Below are positions 1 to 9,468 of a stretch of 64,000 nucleotides of DNA, in pieces. The stretch is from Legionella wadsworthii DSM 21896 = ATCC 33877. GTDB taxonomy: Bacteria; Pseudomonadota; Gammaproteobacteria; Legionellales; Legionellaceae. The notes under the pieces are model-generated. The model was not told the origin of the DNA. It saw nothing but the letters and a program-made list of their open reading frames with translations, and did no database searches. The stretch's first letter is position 1. Each line of letters starts with the position of its first letter. A program made the translations under genes and the position numbers. Location of the stretch: positions 1 through 64,000 of the forward strand of contig NZ_KL370761.1 of NCBI RefSeq assembly GCF_000701265.1. Reading direction: 5' to 3'.

Positions 1-474
1 TTCAATTCCTGTGCCAGTTTAAAACCAGCTTCTTACTTCTCTTTATATACTTCTTAAGCACTCAAAGTTCTTCAAAGTGCCCACACAGTTTGTCTCTCAT
101 TTTTTAATGATCATGCCCTAAAGGCGAATTTAGCTTTCGCTTCATTAGATTTTGCTCAGGAATAATATAAAAAAAGATTTAGAAAATCTACAATTAAATT
201 ATTAATAGTTTGAGCTTACAACAAAAACTACCAGAAGGAGTTCTGCTGCCAAGGGGAACATGGAAAATTTCTTAACCACTTTGTTAATATAATATTTAAA
301 AATAAATATGTCAAGTATAAGACCAAAGAGTTCAAAAATTTATCTAACTATGAAATAGTTATTACCCTTGAAAGGATTTATTAAATCCATGAATTACAAA
401 TCTAAATTGTCCCTTTATTTTAACAAAGGAATTTAAAAATAACCATATTTTCATAACAAAAAATTGAATTTATT
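1..474. other. AT-rich gap with no recognisable gene
   Basis: Frequent stops occur in all frames, there is no convincing start with a ribosome binding site, and no RNA gene is recognised. The segment lies downstream of the minus-strand stress-protein gene. The first ~100 bases are less AT-rich than the rest and may be the edge of something lying outside the window. Confidence 0.5.
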
Positions 475-939
475 TTAAGTTGCATTATTTTGACTTATTT
501 CAGACCACTTTTTTTGAATATCTGAATCATTAAGTCCATCCATGCATAAAATGACTTTTCCTGATTGTATTGCTTCTTCATATTCTGAAGCTTGAGATTC
601 AGATACTCCTAGAGCAAGTAAAGTACCCATGAGAGTCCCGACAACAAGACCGGCAAGAGGGCCAGCTATAATTAAACCTATCCCGGGAACAATGACGCTT
701 CCACCCAATGACAATATAAGACCTATAAGACCACCTATACTTCCCCCGGATGCGCCGCCTTTACCTACATCTTCCAATGTCTTTATCTTTTCATGCTCTA
801 TTAATTTGGATTCATCATAGTTTTCTCCCATGATGACGGTTATATCATTTGGTGTATAACCACAATCTAAAGCATATTGATAAGCTCTTTCAGCAGATTG
901 TATGTTTGGAAATATTTCTATGATTTTTTGAGAGCCCAT
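475..939 (-). CDS. Glycine-zipper general-stress-type protein
   Basis: This 154-residue protein has an N-terminal segment (residues 1-45) of the kind seen in general-stress proteins of the YflT/GSP17M type, where a short alpha/beta unit precedes a membrane-active stretch. Residues 60-112 are a long Gly-rich hydrophobic region with repeated GxxxG spacing, typical of a glycine zipper that could insert into a membrane. The C-terminus returns to a small hydrophilic domain. A good Shine-Dalgarno sequence (AAGGAT) stands about 8 bases before the ATG. It is transcribed alone. The family assignment is by pattern and the function is unknown; a role in stress is inferred from the family only. Confidence 0.6.
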   Translation of the reverse strand: MGSQKIIEIFPNIQSAERAYQYALDCGYTPNDITVIMGENYDESKLIEHEKIKTLEDVGKGGASGGSIGGLIGLILSLGGSVIVPGIGLIIAGPLAGLVVGTLMGTLLALGVSESQASEYEEAIQSGKVILCMDGLNDSDIQKKWSEISQNNAT

Positions 940-1019
940 TTTTATATCCTTATTTTGTTCTTAAAACATTAAATTTTTTTGAATTCCTTTTTAATAATAT
1001 AGGCATTTATTATAAATTA

Positions 1020-2072
1020 CTAAATGGTGTCCTCTATAATATGCTCTTCCAACCACTTGAGTAATAACTCATCCTTATCATTAAGGTATCGAGAATGTTT
1101 TCTTATCCATTTTTCCAGATTGTTTTTTTCCCAGTGTCTTATAATTTCTGGATGAATATATGATTTCTTACAAATAGTAGGCGTATGTCCTAATAATTTG
1201 GATACCTCTAAAATAGTATCCTTCAGTGCCGATTTACTCCTATCTGAGGCATTTATTTTTGATAAACGAAAAAGTGCTTCTCTACAGGCAGCCCAGGTCC
1301 GGAAATCTTTTGCTGTAAAATTACATTCAGTCAGATTTTTTAAATATGTGTTCACATCTTGAGAGGTAATTTCTATATGACTGTTGTTTTCATCTAAATA
1401 TTTAAATAATCTGTACCCGGGAATTTCTTCGCATTTTTTTAAAATTTTTATAAGCTTCCTATCTCTCAATACCACATGCCAAGCATGTAAATTCTTTCCT
1501 TTAAAATCCAAAACTGCCTTTGTTGAACTTATCATAAGATGTTTTTTTCTAAGCGTAGTTAACCCATAGGAATTGTTTAATTTTTCATAAACAGCATTTC
1601 CAATTCGGATATAGTAATTATCCAGAAGATATATGATGGCGCATATGACTTGTTCTTTACTCATCGATAAAGAATGATTTAACTCTTTGTCTACATGTTG
1701 TCGAATTATAGGCAGCATTTTTCCAAAAGATATCATGGACTTAAATTTATTCTCATCTCGGACTAACTTCCATAATGGATGATAACAATATTGTTTTCTT
1801 CCTCTGATATCCCGTCCGGTTGCTTGGATGTGACTGTTGTCATATGGTGAAATCCAAACTTCTTCATATGCAGGTGGAATAGCTAGTGAAGCAATCCTTT
1901 TTAGAATTTTTTTATCAGTTATTTTTGTTCCATCTGGATTAAAATAAATAAATGATTCTTTATCTCTAATACGAGAAATCCCCGGAATAGAATCATCGCT
2001 ATAAAATATTGAATAAGGTTCAAGTAATTTTTCATCCATAAGATTTCTGTTTTCATGTTTTACTTTAATCAT
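1020..2072 (-). CDS. DNA topoisomerase IB (poxvirus/bacterial type)
   Basis: This type IB topoisomerase nicks one DNA strand through a 3'-phosphotyrosine and relaxes supercoils without ATP. The 350-residue length fits the bacterial/poxviral small form. The catalytic set is visible: Arg156 in RIGN, a Lys near 191-193 in the beta-hairpin, Arg258 in DFRTWAA, His296 in LLGHTP, and the nucleophile Tyr305 in SYIHPEI. The N-terminal domain carries the usual PPAYxxVWI and ATGRDxRGRKQY motifs (about residues 66-95). The first ATG has no clear ribosome binding site, and a second Met at residue 12 is possible. It stands alone, next to a stress-type gene. Confidence 0.93.
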   Translation of the reverse strand: MIKVKHENRNLMDEKLLEPYSIFYSDDSIPGISRIRDKESFIYFNPDGTKITDKKILKRIASLAIPPAYEEVWISPYDNSHIQATGRDIRGRKQYCYHPLWKLVRDENKFKSMISFGKMLPIIRQHVDKELNHSLSMSKEQVICAIIYLLDNYYIRIGNAVYEKLNNSYGLTTLRKKHLMISSTKAVLDFKGKNLHAWHVVLRDRKLIKILKKCEEIPGYRLFKYLDENNSHIEITSQDVNTYLKNLTECNFTAKDFRTWAACREALFRLSKINASDRSKSALKDTILEVSKLLGHTPTICKKSYIHPEIIRHWEKNNLEKWIRKHSRYLNDKDELLLKWLEEHIIEDTI

Positions 2073-2461
2073 AGTAGAAATCTCATCAAAGATGTGCAGT
2101 CTTTAAAAAAGTAGTTGGTATGAATCCAGTGATATTTTTTTTAATTTAAAAAGGTCCTAACTACATCAAAAAAATGTTTTGAAATATTAAAGAAACTTTA
2201 AGAATCTCAATTATTTCTTAAAGGATTATATTAATTGTAATATTGATATTTTTCTTCTATATATCAGTAATATCACTGTCTAAAAGGAAAAGGAAACATG
2301 AAATTTACAGAGAAGATACTACGTTGATATTTACTTAAAAATTAATATAAACCAATAACGGAACTTAACTATTTGATTCAGTTTTTTTGAGAGAAGATCC
2401 ACCGAAAAAATTACCCCCAACTGTATCAATAAATTTGGGATTAACATGATAAGGAAATTGT
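2073..2461. other. Intergenic region between divergent topoisomerase IB and galU genes
   Basis: This is AT-rich sequence between two divergently transcribed genes, so it must hold promoters for both. I see no ORF with a plausible start and no RNA gene. The galU ribosome binding site (AAGGAAA) lies just before position 2462. No operator could be assigned with confidence. Confidence 0.5.
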
Positions 2462-3358
2462 ATGTTAAATAATCTTAAGAAAGCTGTTTTTCCTGTTGCT
2501 GGTTTAGGTAGTAGATTTCTACCTGCTACCAAAGCAAATCCCAAGGAAATGTTACCCATTATCGATAAACCTATTATTCAATATGCTGTAGAAGAAGCGA
2601 TTGCAGCGGGCTTTAAGGAAATGATTTTTATCACAAATGGCTCCAAACGAGCGATTGAAGATCATTTTGATATGAATTTCGAATTAGAAACTCGACTAGA
2701 ACAACAGAACAAACAGGTTTTACTTCAAAAAACCAAGAATATTCTTCCCCCGGATATCCAATGCATTTATCTTCGTCAAGCAGAGCCTAATGGCTTAGGC
2801 GATGCGGTTTTACAGGCTAAATCAGTGATTGGAAACGAACCCTTCGCTGTTATATTACCAGATGATCTGATCCTTACTCTTGAAAAAAACTGTTTACAAC
2901 AGATGGTGGAACTATTTGCCCAAACACAAACTAATATTATTGCCGTAGAGGAAATTGATTCCAAAGATATTCAAAAATATGGGGTTGTAGATCCAACCAA
3001 AAAAATCAATTCTTCCACTTATTTTATAAAGGGGATTGTAGAAAAACCCATCCCCGAGCATGCGCCTTCCAATTTAGGAGTAGTTGGAAGATACATTTTT
3101 ACGCCTGATATTTTCGCCTCGATTGAGAATACTAAATGCGGTAACGGAGGAGAAATTCAATTAACCGATGCCATTGCAGATCTGCTTAAAAAACAAGAAA
3201 CTTATGCCTTTAAATTTGAAGGTAACCGTTATGATTGTGGCGATAAATTAGGATATTTAAAAGCCACCATTAAATCTGCTCTTGCCCATAAAGAACTATC
3301 CGCTTCATTTAAAAAATATTTATGCTCCATTTATTCCGAAATTGCCAGTTTATTATAA
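2462..3358 (+). CDS. galU: UTP-glucose-1-phosphate uridylyltransferase
   Basis: GalU makes UDP-glucose from UTP and glucose-1-phosphate, the precursor for LPS sugars and other glycans, in the cytoplasm. Residues 9-31 carry the nucleotide-binding signature (PVAGLGSRFLPATK followed by NPKEML). Later come the PIIQYAVEEA segment and the C-terminal VEKP and GNRYDCGDK blocks typical of the family. The 298 residues match bacterial GalU. The start is supported by AAGGAAA 5-6 bases upstream. It is monocistronic and convergent with the following oxidoreductase gene. Confidence 0.95.
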   Translation: MLNNLKKAVFPVAGLGSRFLPATKANPKEMLPIIDKPIIQYAVEEAIAAGFKEMIFITNGSKRAIEDHFDMNFELETRLEQQNKQVLLQKTKNILPPDIQCIYLRQAEPNGLGDAVLQAKSVIGNEPFAVILPDDLILTLEKNCLQQMVELFAQTQTNIIAVEEIDSKDIQKYGVVDPTKKINSSTYFIKGIVEKPIPEHAPSNLGVVGRYIFTPDIFASIENTKCGNGGEIQLTDAIADLLKKQETYAFKFEGNRYDCGDKLGYLKATIKSALAHKELSASFKKYLCSIYSEIASLL

Positions 3359-3434
3359 ATTGGAGCTGTCTCAAAACTTGGCCTTAAATATAATGATCTA
3401 TTTAGCTCATTTTATTTAAGGCTCCCTCTTAGAA

Positions 3435-4301
3435 TTAACCTGCAATGGTTTCGCCCCCTAATACAGGTAACACAATGCCACTTATATATTTTGAGTCCGC
3501 ATTCGAGGCTAAAAAAACATAAGCAGGTGCCAATTCTTCTGGTTGCGCGGGTCTTCCTATAAGAGTACCTTTCCCAAAATTTTTTACTTCCTCGTCCTTT
3601 CTTTCCGCAGGGTTGAGTGGCGTCCAGACAGGTCCAGGCGCAATACAATTCACTCGAATACCTTTTTCGAATACATTTTTAGCCAAAGATTTAGTAAACG
3701 CATGGATGGCTCCTTTTGTGGAAGAATAATCCAATAACTCTTTGCTTCCTTCCAAACCGGTAATTGAGCCAGTATTTATAATAGAACAACCGGGTTTTAA
3801 AAATGGTATTGCATGTTTTGCCATATAAAAATAGCCGAAAATATTTGTTTTAAAAGTTTTCTCCCATTGCTCCAATGAGACATGATCTAAATCGGGTTGA
3901 TGCTTTTGAAAAGCCGCATTATTCACCAAAATATCTAATTTTGTATAAGTTTTAAGGGTTTCATCGACACAATGTTTGCAAAATTGGTCATCCGTTACAT
4001 CTCCAGGTAAAAGAAGTACTTTTCTATTCAGTGCTTCAATTTCCTCTTTAATTTTTTCTGCATCCTTTTTTTCTTCCTCTAAATAGGTCAAGGCAATATC
4101 AGCGCCCTCTCGAGCAAAAAGATAAGCCACAGCACGTCCTATTCCTGAATCTCCGCCTGTTATTAGAGCTACTTTATTGGTAAGCTTACCAGCTGCTTTA
4201 TATTCTGGCGCTTTATAGCGAGGCTTAGGGTCCATGTTTTCTTCAATACCGGGAGGAGTGATAGATTGTGAAGGAAAAGGTGGTTTGGGTTCTTGAGTCA
4301 T
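3435..4301 (-). CDS. SDR-family oxidoreductase (YghA/GSP39 type)
   Basis: This is an NAD(P)-dependent short-chain dehydrogenase, here 288 residues. The N-terminal ~40 residues are the Pro/Lys-rich extension (PPFPSQSITPPG and PKPRYKAPEYK) seen in YghA and general stress protein 39. The Rossmann motif TGGDSGIGR, the NNAA motif and the catalytic YSSTK follow. The upstream Met at 4313 lies in a segment whose sequence contains GGAGGT, so the start at 4301, four bases after that Shine-Dalgarno, is preferred. The substrate is unknown; relatives reduce aldehydes or oxidise sugar alcohols. Confidence 0.88.
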   Translation of the reverse strand: MTQEPKPPFPSQSITPPGIEENMDPKPRYKAPEYKAAGKLTNKVALITGGDSGIGRAVAYLFAREGADIALTYLEEEKKDAEKIKEEIEALNRKVLLLPGDVTDDQFCKHCVDETLKTYTKLDILVNNAAFQKHQPDLDHVSLEQWEKTFKTNIFGYFYMAKHAIPFLKPGCSIINTGSITGLEGSKELLDYSSTKGAIHAFTKSLAKNVFEKGIRVNCIAPGPVWTPLNPAERKDEEVKNFGKGTLIGRPAQPEELAPAYVFLASNADSKYISGIVLPVLGGETIAG

Positions 4302-4599
4302 ATCTACCTCCATATAGTTATGCCATGAGTTCTGAAGTTGTTTCCTTATAATTCATTGTATTGTGCTCTTTTAAAACTTTATATTACAGTCTTACCTGAT
4401 TTCTCTTTAAATATTTCCATGTTCTTTTCACCTTAGGTGAAATTTTAAAATTTTGCCAATTTAAAAGTTAAAAAGACTTATATTTGACTTTATTGTTTAT
4501 TATTTGGTAGATTTTATGTTATATTATCCACAACAACATTTATATCCTAAAACGGCCTTTATGGATTAACCAAAAGGAAGAACAACCTTAGGAATTAAA

Positions 4600-5007
4600 A
4601 TGACTTTTCCGAAGAACTCTAAAGAATACTTTCATCAAAAAACTAAAGAAGCTCATAAAGACTTACTCAATGTAAGTAATATTCAACATTTTTCTTTTTT
4701 TAATAAAGATTTTGGCGTTGTAATCCCGAAAATCGAGAAGGTAGAATCTTTAGATATTTGGTTAAATAATGTAGCTAACGTGTTTAAAACAGCCTTTCAT
4801 CTCTATAAATTTGGTTTGTCGCATTCCATCGAATATAAGAATGAAATTTTCCCTGATTTTCCTCTAATCCATTTTAGCCTCTGTGCTTTGGAAGCCATTA
4901 TATATCAAGGAGCTAAAGCCTTGCAGAAAATATCCGATTTTATAATGAATGAAGACAGTTTTTCAGCTCCTGAAATAGAGATGCAGCCGCTAATTTCTAT
5001 TTCTTAA
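4600..5007 (+). CDS. Hypothetical protein, 135 residues
   Basis: I do not recognise this family. The protein has no signal peptide or clear membrane segment. It is mostly helical in appearance, with an amphipathic N-terminus rich in Lys and His, a central segment of aromatic and hydrophobic residues (about 60-105), and a short acidic tail with several Ser. A reasonable ribosome binding site (TTAGGA) precedes the ATG. It is a single gene between the SDR gene and the efflux operon and may be Legionella-specific. No function is assigned. Confidence 0.6.
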   Translation: MTFPKNSKEYFHQKTKEAHKDLLNVSNIQHFSFFNKDFGVVIPKIEKVESLDIWLNNVANVFKTAFHLYKFGLSHSIEYKNEIFPDFPLIHFSLCALEAIIYQGAKALQKISDFIMNEDSFSAPEIEMQPLISIS

Positions 5008-5026
5008 ACCGCTATAACATTCCCTA

Positions 5027-5075
5027 AAGAGGAAAATGAATGCATTTTAAATCAGATCCACTTTGTTTTCCTCTT
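5027..5075. terminator. 10-bp inverted repeat after the orphan gene
   Basis: AAGAGGAAAA at 5027-5036 is exactly complementary to TTTTCCTCTT at 5066-5075, with a 29-base loop. It lies 20 bases after the stop of the preceding gene, so it may end that transcript. The long loop and the lack of a clean T-run downstream make this tentative. Confidence 0.35.
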
Positions 5076-5193
5076 ATCCATAGAAATTTTCTTTGAAAAT
5101 CAATCATGAATAGTTACTATATAAGATAGTGTTTATGTTCCTACCCAAATTGACATAGTAGGAAGCGGACGAGTTGCCAACAAGGGAAGTGTT

Positions 5194-6657
5194 ATGCGGC
5201 TTTGGATTAGAGTGATGACTTGTGTTTACTTGTGGATGTTAGTATCTTGCTCTATTTCTCTATCGCAACAGAGACAAACTAAAAATATAAAACCTGTTCC
5301 GCAAATGGAACATTCAATTAACAAAAGATTACAAAAGAAAGAAATTTTTTCAAAAGGGACATGGCCAAATAGTCAGTGGTGGTTGACTTATGGTAGTCCA
5401 GAACTCAATCAACTCATTTCAGAAGCTTTGGCCAATAATCCATCAATCCAAAAAGTAAAAAAAAGAATTGAAATTGCAAAACAACAAGCCATAGTTACTC
5501 GTTCGAGATTAGCTCCCTTAGTTTTTTTCAATGCACATGAAAATCGTCAATATATCAGTAAAAATGGGTTATACCGTGCATTCAATCCTCACTTTCCATT
5601 GAGCGCCCGGCTTATAGATCTCTCACTGTCCTTTGCCTATGAGTTCGATTTTTGGGGAAAAAACCGTAATCTTTTTTATGCAGCTTTAGGAGAAGCAAAA
5701 GCTCAGGAAGCAGAAGCTGCTGAAGTCACATTAATTACCAGCACAGCAATCGCCCAGGCGTATTTTGCGTACAAAACCAATCTGATGAGAAAAAAACTAT
5801 ATGGCCAGTTAGTTCATGTATTAAATAAAGATTCAAAACTACAAAATAAATTAGTACAAAAAGGTCTGTCTTCACAATTGTCTTCTTTAGAAGCCTCAGA
5901 AAAGTTATTCGAAGCTCGACGTTTGCTTTCAGGTATTACCGATGAACTGATTACCAATAAACATTTAATCAATACATTAGCTGGGCGTGGGCCAGATGAG
6001 CCTTTATCCATTAATTCCGCCCTTCCTCCTTTACCCAAAAAATTAGACATCCCTCAAATTCTTCCCCTGGAGTTCTTGGCACGCAGACCCGATCTTATGG
6101 CGCAACTTTGGCGGGCAAAAGCTTTAGCCTATAAAACAGGGGCCGCAATGGCTGAATATTATCCTGACATTAATCTAGTTGGTCTTATTGGGTTAGAAAG
6201 CACAAGTTGGAGGAAGCTATTTGATTTATCCAGCGGTACCGCTGCAATTAGGCCAGCGTTGCAATTACCCATTTTCACAGCAGGTGCTATAAGAGCTAAT
6301 ATCCGCGCAAACAAGGCTGAATTTGATGCAGCCATTGATGCATACAACAACTTACTCTTATCCAGTACTCAAGAGGTACTTAATGCCCTGGCTTTTGCTG
6401 AAGATATTTATCAACAAAAGAAAGAACAGCAACAAGTGGTCCATTATGCAAAACAACGTTATCGATTAAGTAATTTACGGCAACAAAAAGGTTTGGATAG
6501 TTTTTTTGATCTTTATACATTAAAAGAGAATGTCATCCAACAACAAATAATAGATATAACATTACTTTATAACCAGTATTTAGCCTCTATAAAACTAACC
6601 AGAGCCTTGGGAGGAGGTTACTCCCAAAATATGGTTCCTTTGGTGAAGAATACATGA
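5194..6657 (+). CDS. Outer-membrane efflux lipoprotein (NodT/OprM family)
   Basis: This is the outer-membrane channel of a tripartite exporter. A signal peptide ends in the lipobox LVSC with Cys19, so it should be lipidated. The 487 residues contain the duplicated outer-membrane-factor repeats: a first half with WWLTYGSPELNQLISEAL and YEFDFWGKNR, and a second half with LEFLARRPDL and LPIFTAGAIRANI, typical of the NodT subfamily. AAGGGAAG precedes the start. It overlaps the next gene by four bases (ATGA), so the three efflux genes are translationally coupled. Unusually for EmrAB-type systems, the outer-membrane gene comes first in the operon. Confidence 0.92.
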   Translation: MRLWIRVMTCVYLWMLVSCSISLSQQRQTKNIKPVPQMEHSINKRLQKKEIFSKGTWPNSQWWLTYGSPELNQLISEALANNPSIQKVKKRIEIAKQQAIVTRSRLAPLVFFNAHENRQYISKNGLYRAFNPHFPLSARLIDLSLSFAYEFDFWGKNRNLFYAALGEAKAQEAEAAEVTLITSTAIAQAYFAYKTNLMRKKLYGQLVHVLNKDSKLQNKLVQKGLSSQLSSLEASEKLFEARRLLSGITDELITNKHLINTLAGRGPDEPLSINSALPPLPKKLDIPQILPLEFLARRPDLMAQLWRAKALAYKTGAAMAEYYPDINLVGLIGLESTSWRKLFDLSSGTAAIRPALQLPIFTAGAIRANIRANKAEFDAAIDAYNNLLLSSTQEVLNALAFAEDIYQQKKEQQQVVHYAKQRYRLSNLRQQKGLDSFFDLYTLKENVIQQQIIDITLLYNQYLASIKLTRALGGGYSQNMVPLVKNT

Positions 6658-7844
6658 ATAAGCGATCATCTTCTTTTTATTTTACTATTTTTTTATGCTT
6701 GTTACTGATATGCATTTTTCTCTATTGGCTTATTGTCTGGAGCAACCAGGTTTATACAAATGATGCCTATGTTCAAGGAAACCAGGTTTATATCAAATCC
6801 TTACGCCCAGGATTTGTTACTGGAATTTATACTGATGACAGTTTCCTGGTAAAAAAGGGGCAGCTTATTGTTTCATTAAATGAAACTGATGCATCAATTA
6901 CATTGGAAAAAGCCAAGAAAAAACTTGCAAAAACGGTACGTGATGTTTGCCAAGCTTTCCATGATGTATTCATATTATCTGCTGAAATTGAAGTAAAAAA
7001 GTCAGAGCTTTTGAAAGCTCAACAAAATCTCAAACACCGCCAAGATGTGATCGGCGTCAAAGGGATTTCTTTAGAAGATTATCAACATGCACAAGATGAT
7101 TTAAAGGCAGCGGCAGCTTCGCTTAAAAGTACGAAAAACCATTATCAAAAAATGCTTGCTTTAGTCCAAGGCACCTCGATTGCAGACCATCCATGGGTAC
7201 AAGCCGCAGCACAGGAGGTTCGTGATGCATGGGTGCAATTATATCGCTGTAAAATATATGCACCCGTTGATGGGCTTGTAGCACAAAGAACAATTCAAGT
7301 CGGTATGTGGGTTTCACCGCAAGAACCATTGATGTCCATTATTCCTTTAGACCAAATATGGGTGAATGCAAACTATAAAGAAACCCAAATAAAAAAAATG
7401 CGTATTGGTCAAAAGGTACAGTTTACCTCAGATTTATATGGTTCTGATGTAGTCTTTCACGGTCATATTGTTGGTTTGCCAGGAGCTGCAGGTAATGCTT
7501 TTTCATTATTACCTCCCGAAAATCTTTCAGGAAATTGGATAAAAATTGTTCAAAGATTACCAGTTCGTATTGCACTCTTACAAGATGAATTAAAAAAATA
7601 TCCTCTGAGGATTGGCCTTTCACTAGAGGTAACTACAGATTTATCAGATCAAAATGGACTTTTGGTACCTGTCTCCAATTCAAATTCACCTCAATATGTT
7701 ACTGACATTTTCAACAAAGAAGAAAATGGAGATGGAAAACTTATTGCTGAGATTATTCAAGCCAACTTAGATCCTAACCTGCAAAAGTATTCGCAAACAC
7801 CATTGCGATCGAATGATATCGTTATAAATGGAAAAGCGAAATAA
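6654..7844 (+). CDS. HlyD/EmrA-family periplasmic adaptor
   Basis: This membrane-fusion protein links an inner-membrane pump to the outer-membrane channel. It has one N-terminal membrane anchor (about residues 7-27), then the biotinyl-lipoyl-like half motif (TNDAYVQGNQVYIKSLRPG), a coiled-coil hairpin (about 75-175), and the second half with IYAPVDGLVAQRTIQVG. Its 396 residues match EmrA-like adaptors, with a somewhat extended, hydrophilic C-terminal tail (about 340-396). The start overlaps the outer-membrane factor gene, and the stop shares one base with the next start (TAATG). Substrates are probably lipophilic drugs or host compounds, by analogy only. Confidence 0.92.
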   Translation: MNKRSSSFYFTIFLCLLLICIFLYWLIVWSNQVYTNDAYVQGNQVYIKSLRPGFVTGIYTDDSFLVKKGQLIVSLNETDASITLEKAKKKLAKTVRDVCQAFHDVFILSAEIEVKKSELLKAQQNLKHRQDVIGVKGISLEDYQHAQDDLKAAAASLKSTKNHYQKMLALVQGTSIADHPWVQAAAQEVRDAWVQLYRCKIYAPVDGLVAQRTIQVGMWVSPQEPLMSIIPLDQIWVNANYKETQIKKMRIGQKVQFTSDLYGSDVVFHGHIVGLPGAAGNAFSLLPPENLSGNWIKIVQRLPVRIALLQDELKKYPLRIGLSLEVTTDLSDQNGLLVPVSNSNSPQYVTDIFNKEENGDGKLIAEIIQANLDPNLQKYSQTPLRSNDIVINGKAK

Positions 7845-9376
7845 TGATTCTTTATATCCTACTCTTAACGCTTGCAGCAGTAATTTTTAATCTTACCTTA
7901 CCGATAATGGCTGGTTTATATATTGTAAGTGATTTAGGTGGCAGTCCTTATATGACGTCCTACACTGTCAGCTTTTTTTGCATAGGTAACCTTTTGGGAG
8001 TTCCTTTGGGAAAACCGGCATCATTACGGTTAAGCCCAATTCAACTCTATGTAGTGTGCTTAGGTCTTACCGCATTGTGCTCTTTGGGATGTGCCACAGC
8101 CAATGATTTTTTTAGTTTTATTTTATTTAGATTTTTAGAGGGATTGGCTTCAGGACCTATGTTCCTGCTTATCACCTATACGTTGATTCCTTTACTCTCT
8201 TCTAATAAGGATAAAGTCTACATTGTTTCTCTAATATTGATTTGCCTTTCTATAATACCTGTAATTGGGGCTTCTTACGGTGCCTGGATAGCTTACAGTT
8301 ATCATTGGCGGTTTCTTTTTTTCTCTAACATCCCTTTATGTCTTTTTTTAATTTTGTATGTAGGATGGGGTTATAGAAAATATCATGCTCCCGTAAACCA
8401 AACATTTTTCGATAAAATTGGTTATTTTTATTATTGTGTCAGTATGATTTGCATCGGAACCGCTTTGACAATAGGTCAAGAGTTAGATTGGTTCCGCTCA
8501 CCCTTGGTTATTTTTCTACTCGCTTCCGGAGGAATCAGTATTATATTTTTTATTTTACGAAGTTGGTCTTCGCAGTATCCAGTCCTTGAGTTGAAATTAC
8601 TTAAAAATTTCTATTTCTCATTTGCAATGATTTACATTGGATTATTTTTTGCTCTTTATTTTGGTATGGTCATTTTACTTTCTTTATGGCTAAAGCTTTA
8701 TGTCAATTATACTCCCGATTGGATAGCGCTTATCATCGGCACCATGGCATTTTGTGGATGGATTCCTGTCCTTATCAATAAAAGACGATATGCCCCTTTT
8801 TTTCCATTAACCATCGCATTACTTTTTTTTGCCATTTCCTGTTTCTATACAACCAATTTCAATGTAGAAATAAACTTTAGCCGAATTGCATTGTCTCGCG
8901 GATTAGCCGGGATCGGTTTGGCCTTATTTTTATCACCTCTCTTTCAACTGTCTGTACTCACTTTTCCTGAAAGCAAAGTCGCCGAATGTATCTGCTTTTT
9001 TCATGTTTCACGCCTTTTGGGTAGTGCCTTAGGAGTCTCGTTATTTCTGATATTATGGCATAGGCGGGAAGTATTTTTTCATCTTCGATTAGGCAGTCGT
9101 TTGACTGAATTTTCGCATCAAACACAGCAGTTTTTGGAGCGGGCCAAGTTATACCATATCCATGGAAAACATGCGACAGCCCAATTAAATGATTATCTTA
9201 CGAGACAATCTATCGCTTTGGCTTTAGATGACTGTTTTTATCTTATGGGTTGTATCTCTCTTGTTTTGCTGATTTTTTTAATTCTTTCAGCTTTTTTACC
9301 TCGTAGGAGCACGCAAAGGCAAGATAAGTCTTTATTGTTAAAGAATTTTTCTTCAATAAAAGAACCAAACCTTTAA
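7844..9376 (+). CDS. MFS transporter, DHA2/EmrB type
   Basis: This is a proton-driven inner-membrane exporter. Its 510 residues are hydrophobic, with about 14 predicted membrane segments as in the DHA2 drug/H+ antiporters. It shows the LPIMAGLYIVSDLG start and the RFLEGLASGPMFLL segment equivalent to the conserved motif after TM4. The C-terminal half has a longer loop (about 405-455) with several His and Arg residues. It is coupled to the adaptor gene through TAATG. With its two upstream partners it forms a complete tripartite pump; no dedicated regulator gene adjoins it. Confidence 0.92.
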   Translation: MILYILLLTLAAVIFNLTLPIMAGLYIVSDLGGSPYMTSYTVSFFCIGNLLGVPLGKPASLRLSPIQLYVVCLGLTALCSLGCATANDFFSFILFRFLEGLASGPMFLLITYTLIPLLSSNKDKVYIVSLILICLSIIPVIGASYGAWIAYSYHWRFLFFSNIPLCLFLILYVGWGYRKYHAPVNQTFFDKIGYFYYCVSMICIGTALTIGQELDWFRSPLVIFLLASGGISIIFFILRSWSSQYPVLELKLLKNFYFSFAMIYIGLFFALYFGMVILLSLWLKLYVNYTPDWIALIIGTMAFCGWIPVLINKRRYAPFFPLTIALLFFAISCFYTTNFNVEINFSRIALSRGLAGIGLALFLSPLFQLSVLTFPESKVAECICFFHVSRLLGSALGVSLFLILWHRREVFFHLRLGSRLTEFSHQTQQFLERAKLYHIHGKHATAQLNDYLTRQSIALALDDCFYLMGCISLVLLIFLILSAFLPRRSTQRQDKSLLLKNFSSIKEPNL

Positions 9377-9435
9377 ATTAGGTGCATCGAAAATCTAGAA
9401 TAACGGCATGCTTCCATTTGTCGTTGCACCTAATT
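9376..9435. terminator. 11-bp inverted repeat between convergent genes
   Basis: AATTAGGTGCA at 9376-9386 is the exact complement of TGCACCTAATT at 9425-9435, with a 38-base loop. It begins at the transporter stop codon and lies before the cysS end, so a bidirectional terminator or processed hairpin is likely. There is no strong T-run. Confidence 0.4.
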
Positions 9436-9468
9436 GAGAGGATCGAAATTTAGACTAATTCTTTTTGA

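Noticed and set aside
1..100. Less AT-rich segment at the left edge, perhaps an rRNA operon spacer on the minus strand
   Set aside because: No rRNA or tRNA sequence is recognisable and the match is only an impression of composition; there is too little sequence to support it.
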